Positions 35,661 through 47,100 of a DNA stretch of 64,000 nucleotides are shown in pieces. Source of the stretch: Adiantum capillus-veneris (Eukaryota; Streptophyta; Polypodiopsida; Polypodiales; Pteridaceae); assembly GCA_014529385.2 (NCBI GenBank), contig CM043948.1, positions 25,106,451 through 25,170,450 on the forward strand. The letters are read 5' to 3'. Each line of letters begins with the position of its first letter. The first letter of the stretch is position 1. Under the pieces are notes generated by a model. It had not been told where the DNA came from. It worked only from the letters and a program-made list of their open reading frames with translations, and did not search any database. Position numbers and translations under genes: made by a program.

Positions 35661-37073
35661 CTCTAGGGGGAGTGCAAATAATTAAGTTAGGGTTCTTTAT
35701 GTTCTTTAATTGTGTTCAATAAGGGTTGGTACCTCTTTCCACTGATGTGCCTCCTAGAGGTATTGTTTGTGTTATCTAGTGTGCACAGGAACGTGTTGCT
35801 GTTGTTAGGATTTGGACCTTCATGGAATCTTTCTCTCGTTCATTCTTCAAATCAAGTGCAATCATCAACAAAAACATGTGTTTCTTATCCATTAGCATTG
35901 CCTCTTATCTTTTTTTCATCCATGCTTGTCTGCTTTAATTGTGATTAGTAGCAAATATTTATCGCATTTGCTTAGTATCAAACATTAAATTCAATGTAAT
36001 TTTTTGTCATAATCATTGTCTAGGTTCAAAAATCAAGCAGTCTGACTAAGCTAGTTTGACCAAGCTAGGCGTTAAAGATCTTCTCTTAATACCATGGGGA
36101 ATGCCTACCTAATAATCAATGGCTACTTAGGTTCTTAATCCGATTTAGGTAGCATTGTGTGTAATGTACTAGGGCTTTTTGGTGGGCTTAGTCCCTATCG
36201 ACCTTTAGCTTAAGTATTATAAAGGGAGTTTACTAATGTGATGAGACTGGGGAGGGTAAGAGTGTTATATGACCCCCCAAAGTTACAAAATTAAAATGTT
36301 GAAAACGAACAAAAAAATTAAAAAAAAACCAAAGTGCCACAGTGTAAAATCTTAAGCGGGAAGAGAAATCTCAGCTTGATTTGGTACTTCACTCATATGT
36401 ATCGCCTATGGTACTAGAGCCCTAGAGCTTCACTCATACTTCACTCATATGTATCGCCTATGGTACTAGAGCCCTAGAGCTTCCCAGTGTGGGCGCTTTT
36501 CCTTGAAAAGCAAAAAACCCAAGGCATACAAAATAAGCACACACATAAAAAATAAATCAATGAGAAAAGACTTTGGGGGTCAAAGAAAAGGGAATCAGTT
36601 AGGCGATGATTTCATGAGCAATTCTTTTTATTGTAGCTTAACTACAAGGTCTTCTATAGTCTCTAGTCAGCCCTCGAACATGAAATACTTGGCTCTCGCT
36701 ATTAAATAGCTTAATTGACCAGAGAAAATTGAGAAGCTTGTCCATGGTATTAATAGTTGACCTCTAGTGCCTGTAGACCGTTAAATTAGGAACCCCAGAC
36801 TTGTTTAGTTTTTGACCTTTGCAACTGTTTATGTGTTGATTATATTACAATTTAATGTTTATTGTTAACAAATTGTTTACTATTCTGTTACCAATCAATT
36901 TGTCTGCTTACAACTGCATATGATTTTTTAATTGTATATAAGAATGCAATTATTGTGCCAATTTTGTTTGATTTTGTAGTGACTGAGGAAGGCTAAGGAC
37001 ATTCATCTCAAATGCTCTTCCACCTTGACGAACGAGCTTCAACACAATAGATTCTGAGGACGAAATCTATATC
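35661..37073 (+). other. 3' untranslated region of element 3
   Basis: No protein is supported. A block CTATGGTACTAGAGCCCTAG followed by CCCAGTGTGGGCGCTTTTCC is conserved with 49853-49900 in element 2, so it may matter for the RNA. In element 3 about 48 bp of it is duplicated in tandem (36387-36480). Confidence 0.6.
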
Positions 37074-37084
37074 AGGAAGGGGGG
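37074..37084 (+). promoter_or_regulatory. Polypurine tract of element 3
   Basis: AGGAAGGGGGG ends two bases before the LTR, nearly identical to the tract of element 2. Confidence 0.85.
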
Positions 37085-37086
37085 CA

Positions 37087-37625
37087 TGTTAACCAACAAG
37101 TCAGACAATGGAGTTAGCACTGGGCAAATAGGAGGCTCTGGGACTGCCCAACGCCCCCTATCGCTTGGTGTTGACCTTGGTGTTAAAGTCATTACAAGAA
37201 GCAGTTGAGTCAATACTGGGCGAATAGGAGGCTTGGGGACTGTTGCCCAACACCCCCCTATCGCTTGGTGTTGACCTTGGTGTTAAAGACATGACATGCG
37301 ACAGTGAAGTCAACACCGGGCGATTATGAGGCTTGGGGACTGCCCAACGCCACCTATCGTTTGGTACACTGACCTTGGCAAATGGGTGTTGGCCTAGTAA
37401 ACATCCACGAATATCACATTGTTTTGAGTCATGGACCGGGCTTGCGGTCCGATAGAAAAAGGGTAAGAGTGATCGCCGATGAGAGGCGCACTCTAGGTGG
37501 AACATTCAAGGGTTAGTTTGCTAAGCATGGGCGCCCAAGTGTGAATGAGCAAGCTCATATAAGAGTCACCTAAACCTAAAAATCGGGGATTCTCTCATTT
37601 GTGCAATTGAAGAGTGCTCTTGCTC
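37087..37625 (+). repeat. Left part of the 3' LTR of element 3
   Basis: It begins TGTTAACC and resembles the element 2 LTR in its second half (GTGATCGCCGATGAGAGGCG, GGGCGCCCAAGTGTGAATG). It carries three tandem units of about 98 bp at 37115-37395 (each with CCCAACGCC...CTATCG...TTGACC), absent from element 2. The LTR continues at 51052-51370, about 858 bp in all. Confidence 0.85.
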
Positions 37626-37939
37626 TGTTAACCCTCGTGGCTCACGGACACCCTATCGCCTACGACGGACACCGTAACCGTATTACTTATTTAAGTAGAG
37701 TCAGGCACCGGGCTTGTCGGTCCAATAGGGAAAGGTAGAGTGATCGCCGATGAGAGGCGCACTCTAACACGAACATGCTAGGGTTAGTTGGCTAAGCATG
37801 GGCGCCCAAGTGTGAATGGGGTGAGCTCACATAAAAGCCAATTAAACCTAAAATTGAGTCATTCTCTCATTGTGCAATAGAAGCTGCTCTTGCTCCATCT
37901 CCACCTTCTCCTTCACCATCTCCTTGTGTGTGTGCGTGT

Positions 37940-38006
<67 letters not shown>

Positions 38007-38223
38007 TGCGATCGAGCGTTGCGGCGGCACGACGGCGGCGAGGCGGTTGAGCGCGGCGTAGCGGCGTCTCCCTCTTCTTCGCGGCGCGGGAATCCTTCAT
38101 TCGCAACTACGCAGGAAGGTGAGTGACACACCGTTCTTCCTTGTGAGCTTGTCTGTTGTATGACTGTGTGCTAGGAGCCTTTGTGGCTCGCACACGGCGC
38201 GTAGCAAGTCCCTAGCCTTGACA
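37626..38223 (+). repeat. 5' LTR of element 2
   Basis: 598 bp, TGTTAACC...CTTGACA, matching 50445-51046. It contains a (GA)n run at 37942-38004. Confidence 0.93.
37942..38004. repeat. (GA)n microsatellite in 5' LTR of element 2
   Basis: About 62 bp of GA, in the same place as the GA runs of the 3' LTR and of the element 3 LTR. Confidence 0.95.
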
Positions 38224-38227
38224 TTTT

Positions 38228-38245
38228 TGGCGCCGCTGCCGGGGA
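38228..38245 (+). promoter_or_regulatory. tRNA-Asp-type primer binding site of element 2
   Basis: TGGCGCCGCTGCCGGGGA starts four bases after the 5' LTR. It differs at one base from the exact tRNA-Asp complement seen in element 1. Confidence 0.85.
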
Positions 38246-39218
38246 GCTGCTACGCGTGAAGCTCCAATGGCGACCTGTAAATTGTATTGAAGCTATTTTT
38301 TATGTAGGAAAGGCGTGTTGACTGCATTCAAGTTTTCTGTGTTCTGTTAAGCTCTGTTTTGTTAGTTCTATTAAGCTCCGATTTCAGCTTACACAGTTAG
38401 CATTTCTTGCGTTTCTGCGTTTTTTTTGCATTTTCTGGTTTGCACTGCACAGTTCTGTCAAGTTTCAATTTCTGCATTTTCTGTGTTTTCTAGTTTGTGC
38501 ACAGTTAGTTAATTAAGCAGGTTAGTAATTAGGTGAACCACTAATTAGCAGGTAAGTAGGTAGGTGGGACAGTAAATAGTTAGGTGAGGTCAACGCGCAC
38601 CAAAACGCGTACCAAATAATATCCCAAAATAAAAATAAAAATAAATAAATAAATAAAATTTATTTAAAAAAAAATCTTTTTCGAGAAAAAAAAAACCAAA
38701 AAATAAAAACGTGAGCGAGGGGGAGGTTTTTTTCGAAAATAAAAAACGTGAGTTATAAAAACGGACGGGTTGGTTTGTATAAAAGTTAGATCGGGATCAT
38801 TTCCCCAAGCCCAAGCCCAAGCCCAGGCCCAGGCCTCAGTCCTCAGTCTTATGATATATACTAGACTCACTCTTATATATATACCCTACCCCCTCAAGAG
38901 GGAATGAGAGCATGTGGGACAAGTCCTCCACTCTCCTCCCTTCTCTTCCCACTTGCACCCTTAGACTTGCTATTTGGAGCCTAGTTCCCCAGCTAGGAAA
39001 AGACTGTTTCGGGCTTTTCTGGAGCAAAATAGAACCAAACGGTGGGCTGTAAAGCACAACGCGTCCCTCCTAGCGATACGCTTGTTTCGAGCTATCACAT
39101 GGCCCATTCCACGACACGCTCTAAAAAATCTAGCAAAAAAACAAACAAAAAACACGCAAAAAACTAGTCACAAGGCCTCCTAGAGCAGCTTTTTGACACC
39201 TTAGGGTATCAAAAGCAC
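38246..39218 (+). other. Leader of element 2
   Basis: A non-coding leader before Gag. It includes a very A-rich stretch (38620-38720) and a hexamer run of CCCAAG and CCCAGG (38804-38834). A short open frame at 38974-39183 ends just before Gag and is probably not functional. Confidence 0.65.
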
Positions 39219-42200
39219 ATGCACTTACGCTCTGGGCGGGTGCTAGAACACGAGCATATTGAGGGTGCCTCTGTTCATACGGACACCCATTACCCATCCA
39301 CGATAGGCTCTAGACCCTCAGCGGGGACACAAGGTAGCACCACCCAAGACCCTAAAATAGCCGCTAGTGATTCCTCCTCCGACTCAGAAATCATGGAAGC
39401 ATACCCTACCCAAAACATTGAGAGAGAAGGCCATGCACCTCCCGAAGCTCCACAGCCTAGTACTAGTATGTTTAGCCGTTTCATGGAAACATTAGGTAGA
39501 GCTACTCGCTCGAAACCTGATGCAAATGAAGCACACGAAGGGGGTGGGGAAGTGGACTCTCCTTTCACATCGCACGTGGACCCCACACCCCCAAAGAGTG
39601 TCCATGTGGATATCCTGCCAACTTCTTACCAAGAAGGCCCTGTTGAGCTACCTCCTGCAGAAGTTCCCTCTAGAGTACCGTTGCTGACAAGTAAAACCAC
39701 GGGGAGCAACATTGCTTCTACCTCACAAGAAACCGTTAACACGTTGACTCTAGAAGGATTGTTCATTAATGATCATTGGACATACGACCTCCACACTGAG
39801 GTGTTGACGGATCTACACTCTGGCCACGCCTACCATGTAGGATGGATAGAGATTGTACGATCCACCTCTAGTGCCACGAGCTTCGAAGATCAACAGAAAA
39901 TGATCTGTAATGTTATCCATGGCATTATTCAATCAGAAAGGCAAAACCGAGGGGTAAATATACTCTCAAGTGGCCCCATGAGATTTTTGGATATGAGCAA
40001 GGCTCAACAGCCTACTCTATCACAAATGGAGACTCCGCTAATGAGTCCCATGGACCCATCTTACGTCATTTCACCTGGGGTCTCTATGCAATCTGAGCCT
40101 CCGAGCGACAACTTTAGCTTCCCTAACTTGGCTCAACCCTCTATTAAGGAAAACACAGTGCTCACTCCAGGGATAAGCCTGACAGAGAATGTACCGATGA
40201 CATCTACGGTTAGCGCAGTGCCACTACCTAGTGTCGTAGTACCTAATATGGGGCCTCGACCGTATGTGCCTCTAGCCCCTTATGCACACATGGCCCCCAC
40301 ACCTCCAATTGTACCACTTGTTTATGCTCCTCGAGTGCCGCTCCCTAGCCCTTATCCGAGTGGACCCATGCCCGGTTATGTTCCATATCCTGCATCATCC
40401 ACACATATGCCAAGACCGGTACCCGTCCCTCTCCCACATATGATTCCAAGAGTACCTCCACCGGCCCTGCCTCCTCACATAGGTGACTTGGCAGCATTTG
40501 CTCAAACCATAGGTCGATCTATCGCGGAAAATATGCGTCATGCATCTGATAGAGAGCCTAGAAGTAAGGCAGTACAAATTGCCAAACTCACGCAAAAATT
40601 CAATGGGGACGAAGATGCTAGAAAACACATTGAAGTGTTTGAACAAGTATGTGATTCCTTAGGGGAACGCAACGAACTACATAAGTGCAATGCCTTAAGC
40701 TTGACATTAAGTGGGAAGGCTGGAGATTGGTATAGAACCCTAAGGGTGGACGAGAAAACAATCTACCCTACCCTTCGAAGGTTGTTTCTAAAGGAGTACA
40801 TACGAGAAGGTGTGCTTTGGGGTGTAGCATCTCAGATACAGAAGGCCGAACGTAAGGAAGGAGAGTCAGTAAGGGACTTCATTAGTCGTCTAAAGCACTT
40901 AAACTCTCGCTGCCCTGTAAATGAGCGCTTCAACAATAACCAACTGCTTGATCGATTCATTCGAGGGTTGAGGAATGAAGAAATCTATAATGGACTAGTG
41001 ATTAGAGGTATCACAACCTGGGAAGATGTCACTGCCAATGCAATCCAATTAGAGGACAACTTGATGATAGCAGGCATGAGGGTGTCTACTGACACGAGAT
41101 CCACTAGCTCACAAGCCATTGAGTATGAACCCATGACTGCAAAGCCCATTGCCAATGAGCCAAAGGTATTTGAGACATTCTTGACAGACCTCACCAAGGC
41201 AATCCAAGAGTCTCTTAAGGATAATCGACCCCCTCAAAATAGTCACATGTATCCAAGAAGGGAGCAACAATGGTGTTCCATTTGCTTAGGTCCACATAGC
41301 ACTAGTGAGTGCCCTACGTTTAGAGTAAAATTTAATGGAACTTGCAACGCATGTGGTAGGTATGGTCACCAAGCTAAGGATTGTTTAATGATCAAACGTA
41401 TGATGGCAAATAGACCACCTGTAGCCTGGACGGATGCGCCTCGAGCTCCTGTATTGATGCCTGCTCCACCTGTTGAGCAACTACCGCAACACATGGTCCC
41501 TAGATCTCAAAATGTTGTACAAGCTACACCGCTACCACCTCCTGTGCTAGGACCGCAGTCCCCGCATCCAAGAGTCGCCCCTATGAACCAAGTGGGTTGC
41601 GAGCCATCAAATGCTTATGCAGATGGCTGTGAGGAGGAAATAGACACTAGTATTGCCTACGGACTTGATACATTGGAAGAGTGTCCTATATACTACATGG
41701 AAGATTGTTGGGGGCAAGTCAAGCCGGTTTATCAAGCTGCTGCTCTCGCATCCAGAGGTCAAAATATCAACACCCAGGCTAGGAGGCCACCTCTTCAATG
41801 CTACGAGTGTGGTGGACCACATCGGGCAGCGGAGTGCCCTATTAGGCTGCAAAAGAATGCTGCACAGATGCAAATGAATCAAGGGAGCACGTCTGCAATG
41901 CCAATACTCACATGTAATCGTTGTGGCATAGATCACTTGATTGCCCAATGCCCCTATAACCCAAATGCGCCTAAAATCACACCCCTAAATTTGGTCGAAA
42001 TTGCTAGTGTGACATCGCCAATACCACCCGTCGCACCCGCTTATGCGATTACACGGTCCATGTTTCAAGGGCCAGGCCATATCCTCGAAGAGAGAGATAC
42101 CGCGTCAGTTATCCAAGCAAAGAAAAAGAAGACACGAAGGAAGAGGTCGCAAAATACGAGAAATTCAAAGCCAAGTTCCAAAACAAACATAGGAACAGGA

Positions 42201-43850
42201 GATGACCCCGTGTATATGAATGACCTCGAGGATGATTCAGATTCAATCGAGACAATGGAGACTAGAACCAATACCACAAAGGGAAAGACCGACAAAGAAA
42301 ACCGTAACATGGAACCAAATGAAAACCGAATAAGAGAAAACCATAAAGAGCCTCTGAAAACACCACAAGTGTTTCCAAATCCAATCCAAGACCCCCAAGA
42401 TAAAACGCAGGGGCAAAAAGGGAAGAATCGTAAAAAGAAGATTGGGATATACCCAAACCCAGTAGACGAGATTGAGCAGGTGAAACATCTAAGAGGTTTA
42501 GTGGAGGAGACTCAAAGGAAACTAGAACCAGAACCCATGCATGTCAAAATTCATGACGAAGTGTTTCCCACGCAAGTTCATCCACCCCACATGAACCATA
42601 GACCGTTAGCCATATCTAGTATCATCCAAGAAGGGAGTGAGGACGGGACATCAGAAAGTGAGCATACACCCTTCTTGTTGGAAAGGATGTTTAACGAAGG
42701 AATACCTGATCCCATTGAGGAATATGAGATTCCATCCTCACCAGTTCCTAGTCAAGGACCTACACCCTGCAAAATGCCAATGAATGTTGCCAAACCAGTG
42801 GACTTCATGTCTTCTGAGGTCCGAACCACGATCATAGCAAAGCTGTATGGAGATCCTGAGTTATTCCTTGCACTTCGAGCATTCCTTAACAGAGAGCTAC
42901 GAACGGGATTACCGCAGTTTGCGCAACCAAATAGACCTGACTCGATTATGATTGATGAGGAAAATCATGTGCAATCACTTGACTTAGATGGACACGAGTC
43001 CGTGATCGAGGTACCCATTAACGAATTAGGGCAGTATTTTGAAGGCGACGAGTCTAATGCGACCCTACCCATCACTACCAAGGGATTAACTATAAAGGGA
43101 ATTCTTGATGGTGGTGCGGGAGTTAGCATCGTTACAAAAGATTGTTGGGAATCCATGGGAAAACCCCGCTTCAGTGTTACTAACATTGTGGTAAAGATGG
43201 CAAATGGTACCATAGCCAAACCTATGGGGATGCTCAAGGATCTTAAGATCAAAGTTCTAGGACACAAGGTACGACATACGTTCATTGCAATGGATTTCTC
43301 TAAACACCTTATGTCATATGAAATGATTTTAGGACGACCATTCATGAGGGAAGCACAAATGGTTTACGATTGGTCTAAAAATCATGTCTATTTGCAATTC
43401 CAAGACTCTGTCCTTAGAGTGGATTTGGTGACTGGTAAGGTACACCCCTTAGGGAGTAAAACCATTATTGATCATCGCTCTGACACCACAGTTCACTCGG
43501 CCCCACTACAATATTGTTACACTTGTAAGAAGGATACAGACATTGGCCAAGATTCTCCTTACATGGATGTGTTACCGGGTATGACGGAATCAGACAACGT
43601 AGACTGGGTACACCTAGCTGCAACCATAGATACCTGGGGAAATAGAGGAACCATCTGGGTCACACCAGAGGGGGAAGAGGTACCACAAATTGCACCTCTG
43701 AACATGATAAGTGCCATACATGCATCTTCTAAGGGAAAGGCAATTGTGGACCAATCTGACAGTGACACCGATAGCTCAATAGAAGACTTTGACCAACACG
43801 ACTCAGACACTGACTTCCAGAGTGAACGGATTCTGAATCTCATGAATTAG
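39219..43850 (+). CDS. Gag-protease polyprotein of element 2
   Basis: A 1543-aa structural polyprotein, long for a plant Ty3 Gag. It starts MHLRSGRVLE, a common opening for plant Gag proteins. After a proline-rich region (about residues 340-430) comes the capsid domain at about 450-600 (GKAGDWYRTL, LLDRFIRGLRNEEIYNGL). Zinc knuckles follow at about 686 (CSICLGPHSTSEC), 709 (CNACGRYGHQAKDC), 861 (CYECGGPHRAAEC) and 899 (CNRCGIDHLIAQC). A retropepsin domain has DGGAG at 1297-1301 and ILGR at 1370-1373; DGG replaces the textbook DTG/DSG, as in some plant elements. The frame ends at 43850, one phase away from Pol. Confidence 0.9.
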   Translation: MHLRSGRVLEHEHIEGASVHTDTHYPSTIGSRPSAGTQGSTTQDPKIAASDSSSDSEIMEAYPTQNIEREGHAPPEAPQPSTSMFSRFMETLGRATRSKPDANEAHEGGGEVDSPFTSHVDPTPPKSVHVDILPTSYQEGPVELPPAEVPSRVPLLTSKTTGSNIASTSQETVNTLTLEGLFINDHWTYDLHTEVLTDLHSGHAYHVGWIEIVRSTSSATSFEDQQKMICNVIHGIIQSERQNRGVNILSSGPMRFLDMSKAQQPTLSQMETPLMSPMDPSYVISPGVSMQSEPPSDNFSFPNLAQPSIKENTVLTPGISLTENVPMTSTVSAVPLPSVVVPNMGPRPYVPLAPYAHMAPTPPIVPLVYAPRVPLPSPYPSGPMPGYVPYPASSTHMPRPVPVPLPHMIPRVPPPALPPHIGDLAAFAQTIGRSIAENMRHASDREPRSKAVQIAKLTQKFNGDEDARKHIEVFEQVCDSLGERNELHKCNALSLTLSGKAGDWYRTLRVDEKTIYPTLRRLFLKEYIREGVLWGVASQIQKAERKEGESVRDFISRLKHLNSRCPVNERFNNNQLLDRFIRGLRNEEIYNGLVIRGITTWEDVTANAIQLEDNLMIAGMRVSTDTRSTSSQAIEYEPMTAKPIANEPKVFETFLTDLTKAIQESLKDNRPPQNSHMYPRREQQWCSICLGPHSTSECPTFRVKFNGTCNACGRYGHQAKDCLMIKRMMANRPPVAWTDAPRAPVLMPAPPVEQLPQHMVPRSQNVVQATPLPPPVLGPQSPHPRVAPMNQVGCEPSNAYADGCEEEIDTSIAYGLDTLEECPIYYMEDCWGQVKPVYQAAALASRGQNINTQARRPPLQCYECGGPHRAAECPIRLQKNAAQMQMNQGSTSAMPILTCNRCGIDHLIAQCPYNPNAPKITPLNLVEIASVTSPIPPVAPAYAITRSMFQGPGHILEERDTASVIQAKKKKTRRKRSQNTRNSKPSSKTNIGTGDDPVYMNDLEDDSDSIETMETRTNTTKGKTDKENRNMEPNENRIRENHKEPLKTPQVFPNPIQDPQDKTQGQKGKNRKKKIGIYPNPVDEIEQVKHLRGLVEETQRKLEPEPMHVKIHDEVFPTQVHPPHMNHRPLAISSIIQEGSEDGTSESEHTPFLLERMFNEGIPDPIEEYEIPSSPVPSQGPTPCKMPMNVAKPVDFMSSEVRTTIIAKLYGDPELFLALRAFLNRELRTGLPQFAQPNRPDSIMIDEENHVQSLDLDGHESVIEVPINELGQYFEGDESNATLPITTKGLTIKGILDGGAGVSIVTKDCWESMGKPRFSVTNIVVKMANGTIAKPMGMLKDLKIKVLGHKVRHTFIAMDFSKHLMSYEMILGRPFMREAQMVYDWSKNHVYLQFQDSVLRVDLVTGKVHPLGSKTIIDHRSDTTVHSAPLQYCYTCKKDTDIGQDSPYMDVLPGMTESDNVDWVHLAATIDTWGNRGTIWVTPEGEEVPQIAPLNMISAIHASSKGKAIVDQSDSDTDSSIEDFDQHDSDTDFQSERILNLMN

Positions 43851-44113
43851 AGAGTGGAGCAAGTTCAGAGTCAAAACATTCGGAAGGACCGAGCACATGA
43901 ACCCATGATAGCTCCTCCGAGAGTGAAGAGGACACCAACGAGGACTCCTTTAGTGAGCCAGATCTAAATGCAAATCAAAAGCAGGTCTCAAATAAGAAAA
44001 AGAAAAACGTTAAGAGGCGTCGATATCGAGCCAATGTACGTGCTAGGATAAAAAAGAAGAGATCCTCAGCAGAATGGCTCAGTTATATAGGAGCATGTGA
44101 TGCTCATCGAAAA

Positions 44114-47100
44114 TTGGTAGAGGATTGGGGTGAATATCTCCAAAATGTTATGTGGTGTAGACCACGAACCCATGACATAGCCCAATTAGAGATCATAGAC
44201 AAGCCAAAGTTGAGCCGCACTGCAAGGAGGCGTCAAAACCAAGAGTTAGCTCGACAACACAAGAAAGCAGAAATAGAAGCACAGACCAAAGCACAACCAG
44301 AATCCACAGACTTGCATCCTGCACCAGAACATTTCAAATCTTACACCACGGGGGAAGCAAAGGTTGTGTACACAAAAGCCCAAAGAATACCTATCGATGG
44401 GAATAATGGAATCTATGATGGTCCGGCAATAGTTAAAGAAATAGAATTAGCTGACCCCGGTGAAGAATCAAAACCTGTTTTTATTGCCCAAGACCTCACA
44501 GGAGTTGAAGAGGCGGTCCTCAAAGAGCTTCTCAAGGAATTCAAGGACGTATTCGCTTGGACATACCATGATATGAAAGGTGTTCCACCTTCTGTGGTCC
44601 AACATACAATCCCTATGATTAGCACTGTGAAGCCCGTACAACAAAGACCCTACCCGATGAATCCTAAGTACGCAAAGATCATTCAAGAAGAACTAGAAAA
44701 GCTTATCAAATGTGGGTTCATATATCCTATTGAACACTCTGAATGGGTGTCTCCAATAGTTATCGTGCCAAAAAAGAATGGGAAACTCAGGGTGTGCGTG
44801 GACCTCAAAAAAGTTAATGCAGCTACTAGAAGAGACCATTACCCCCTACCATATTCCGAACATGTACTCGAAAGAGTTGCAAGCAAGGAAGCTTATAGCT
44901 TTCTAGATGGGTACTCAGGCTACAACCAAATCACGATAGCGCTAGAGGACCAAGCTAAAACTGCCTTCATCACAGCATTTGACGTGTTTGCATTTCGTGT
45001 GATGGCTTTTGGCTTAACAAATGCCCCTGCTACATTCCAACGGTTAATAAACACTGCTTTTAAAGAATATTTGAGAGAGTTTTGTGAAGCTTTCTTAGAC
45101 GACCTTTGTGTTTACTCTTCTTGGAAAGAACATCTATCATGTTTGCGGAAGGTGTTTGAAAAGTGTAGGTTATATCGTATCTCATTGAACCCGTTCAAAT
45201 GCCAATTTTGGGTCAAGCATGGAGTTATTTTAGGGCATATAGTATCTAAGAATGGTATCTCAACCGATGAGAGCAAAATTAAAGTGATTCTAGAGTTACC
45301 ACCACCAACCAATTACAAGGGAGTTCAAAGGTTCATGGGACACGTGGGTTATTATCGACGGTTTATTTTATTTTTCGCTGAGATAGCACGTCCTTTGTAC
45401 AAGCTTCTCATTGAATTTAAATGGACTGAAGAGAGTGACCAGGCCTATGAACAATTGAAGAAAACACTAGCAAGTGCTCCGATTTTAAGGACACCTAACT
45501 GGGATGTCATTTTCCATGTGCATATTGATGCATCAAACTTTGCTATTGGGTGTGTTCTCACTCAACCAGGAGAACATAAATTGGACTATCCCATTAGCTT
45601 TGCAAGCCGTCAATTGAACGATGCTAAAAGGAACTACACCACTACAAAGCGAGAAGGTTTGGCAATGGTTTATGCAGTAAAGAAATTTCGCTACTACCTT
45701 CTGGCAAACAAGTTTGTATTTTATGTGGATCATCAAGCGTTGTTGTATCTGGTGAACAAGCCATGCTCCACAGGAAGAATCACACGATGGTTGTTAATTC
45801 TTCTGGAGTTTGATTTCACGATTGTAGTGAGACCCGGTAAAAGGCACGTCATGGCTGATCATTTGTCTCGCATACCCAATGGTGAAGCCCCTACAGGAGT
45901 TGATGATGAATTACCCGATACTTCCCTATTCATAGTTGAGACTATGCCTGAATGGAGTGAGAACATTGTTAACTTTTTAGTTAATGGTTTTCCACCCAAG
46001 GAACTTCGTAAGGATATCGCTCGAAGGCTAGTAAAAGAATGTGAACCCTATTTTTTGATTGCCGGAACTCTGTATAGACTAGGCAAGGACGATATTCTTA
46101 GGCGTTGTGCCCGCGAGGATGAATATTTGTATATCTTGCAAGAAGCACATATGGGCATAGCAGGAGGACATTTTTCAGGAGACCTGACTGCTAGAAAGGT
46201 GCTGCAATCAGGCTATTGGTGGCCAACTTTATTTAAGGATGCATCACTTTTTACAAAAGGGTGTGATGAGTGCCAACGTTACAAGACCACACAGCACAAA
46301 GACAGAATGCCCTTACATCCTATTAAAGTAACCCAACCATTTGAAAAATGGGGCTTAGACTTTGTAGGTCCAATTAGTCCCGCAGCTCGCAACACTCAAC
46401 CTCGATATATTCTAGTTGCTACGGACTATGTAACAAAGTGGGCTGAAGCTAAGGCTTCACAAAAAGCTGACGCGAGGACAACAGCTAAGTTTCTTTTTGA
46501 GAACATTATCACAAGATTTGGTTGCCCTTTTGAAATTGTTAGTGATAATGGTACCCATTTTATAAATGAGGTAATAAGAGAGCTTACCACGACCTTTATG
46601 ATATCCCACCATAAGTCTACACCTTATTACCCGCAAGCTAATGGACAAGCCGAGAGCACCAACAAGACTCTAATCTCTATTTTAACTAAGACGGTAGAAG
46701 CTCATCGCACTGATTGGGATTTGAAGTTGACATCTGCTCTATGGGCTTATCGTACTGCTTATAAAGTGGCTATTAATTGTACGCCATTTAAAATGGTATA
46801 CGGCCAAGAAGCGGTTATGCCTTGGGAGTTTGTCATTCCTAGTCTTAGGGTAGCTTCACAGGAAGGATGGAATGGTAACCCCTTAACCGAGCGTTTGTAT
46901 ATCTTAGAAAAACTAGACGAAGAGAGACAGTTGGCTGTGCAAAATGCTGTTGTGGAAAAGGATAGGAGAAAGAAGTGGTTTGATCGCCATGTGAAGGATA
47001 AGGACATCAAAGTTGGTGATAAAGTCCTTATGTATGGAGTACGTAAAGAGAAGAAAAAGTTGAAATATGCTGGTAAAGGACCATATAGAGTATGTGAAAT

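Noticed and set aside
37848-38131. Open frames with Arg-Glu or Leu-Ser runs on both strands (also at 50667-51516, 56769-57073 and 59216-59401)
   Set aside because: They are produced by GA/CT microsatellites and have no supporting protein features.
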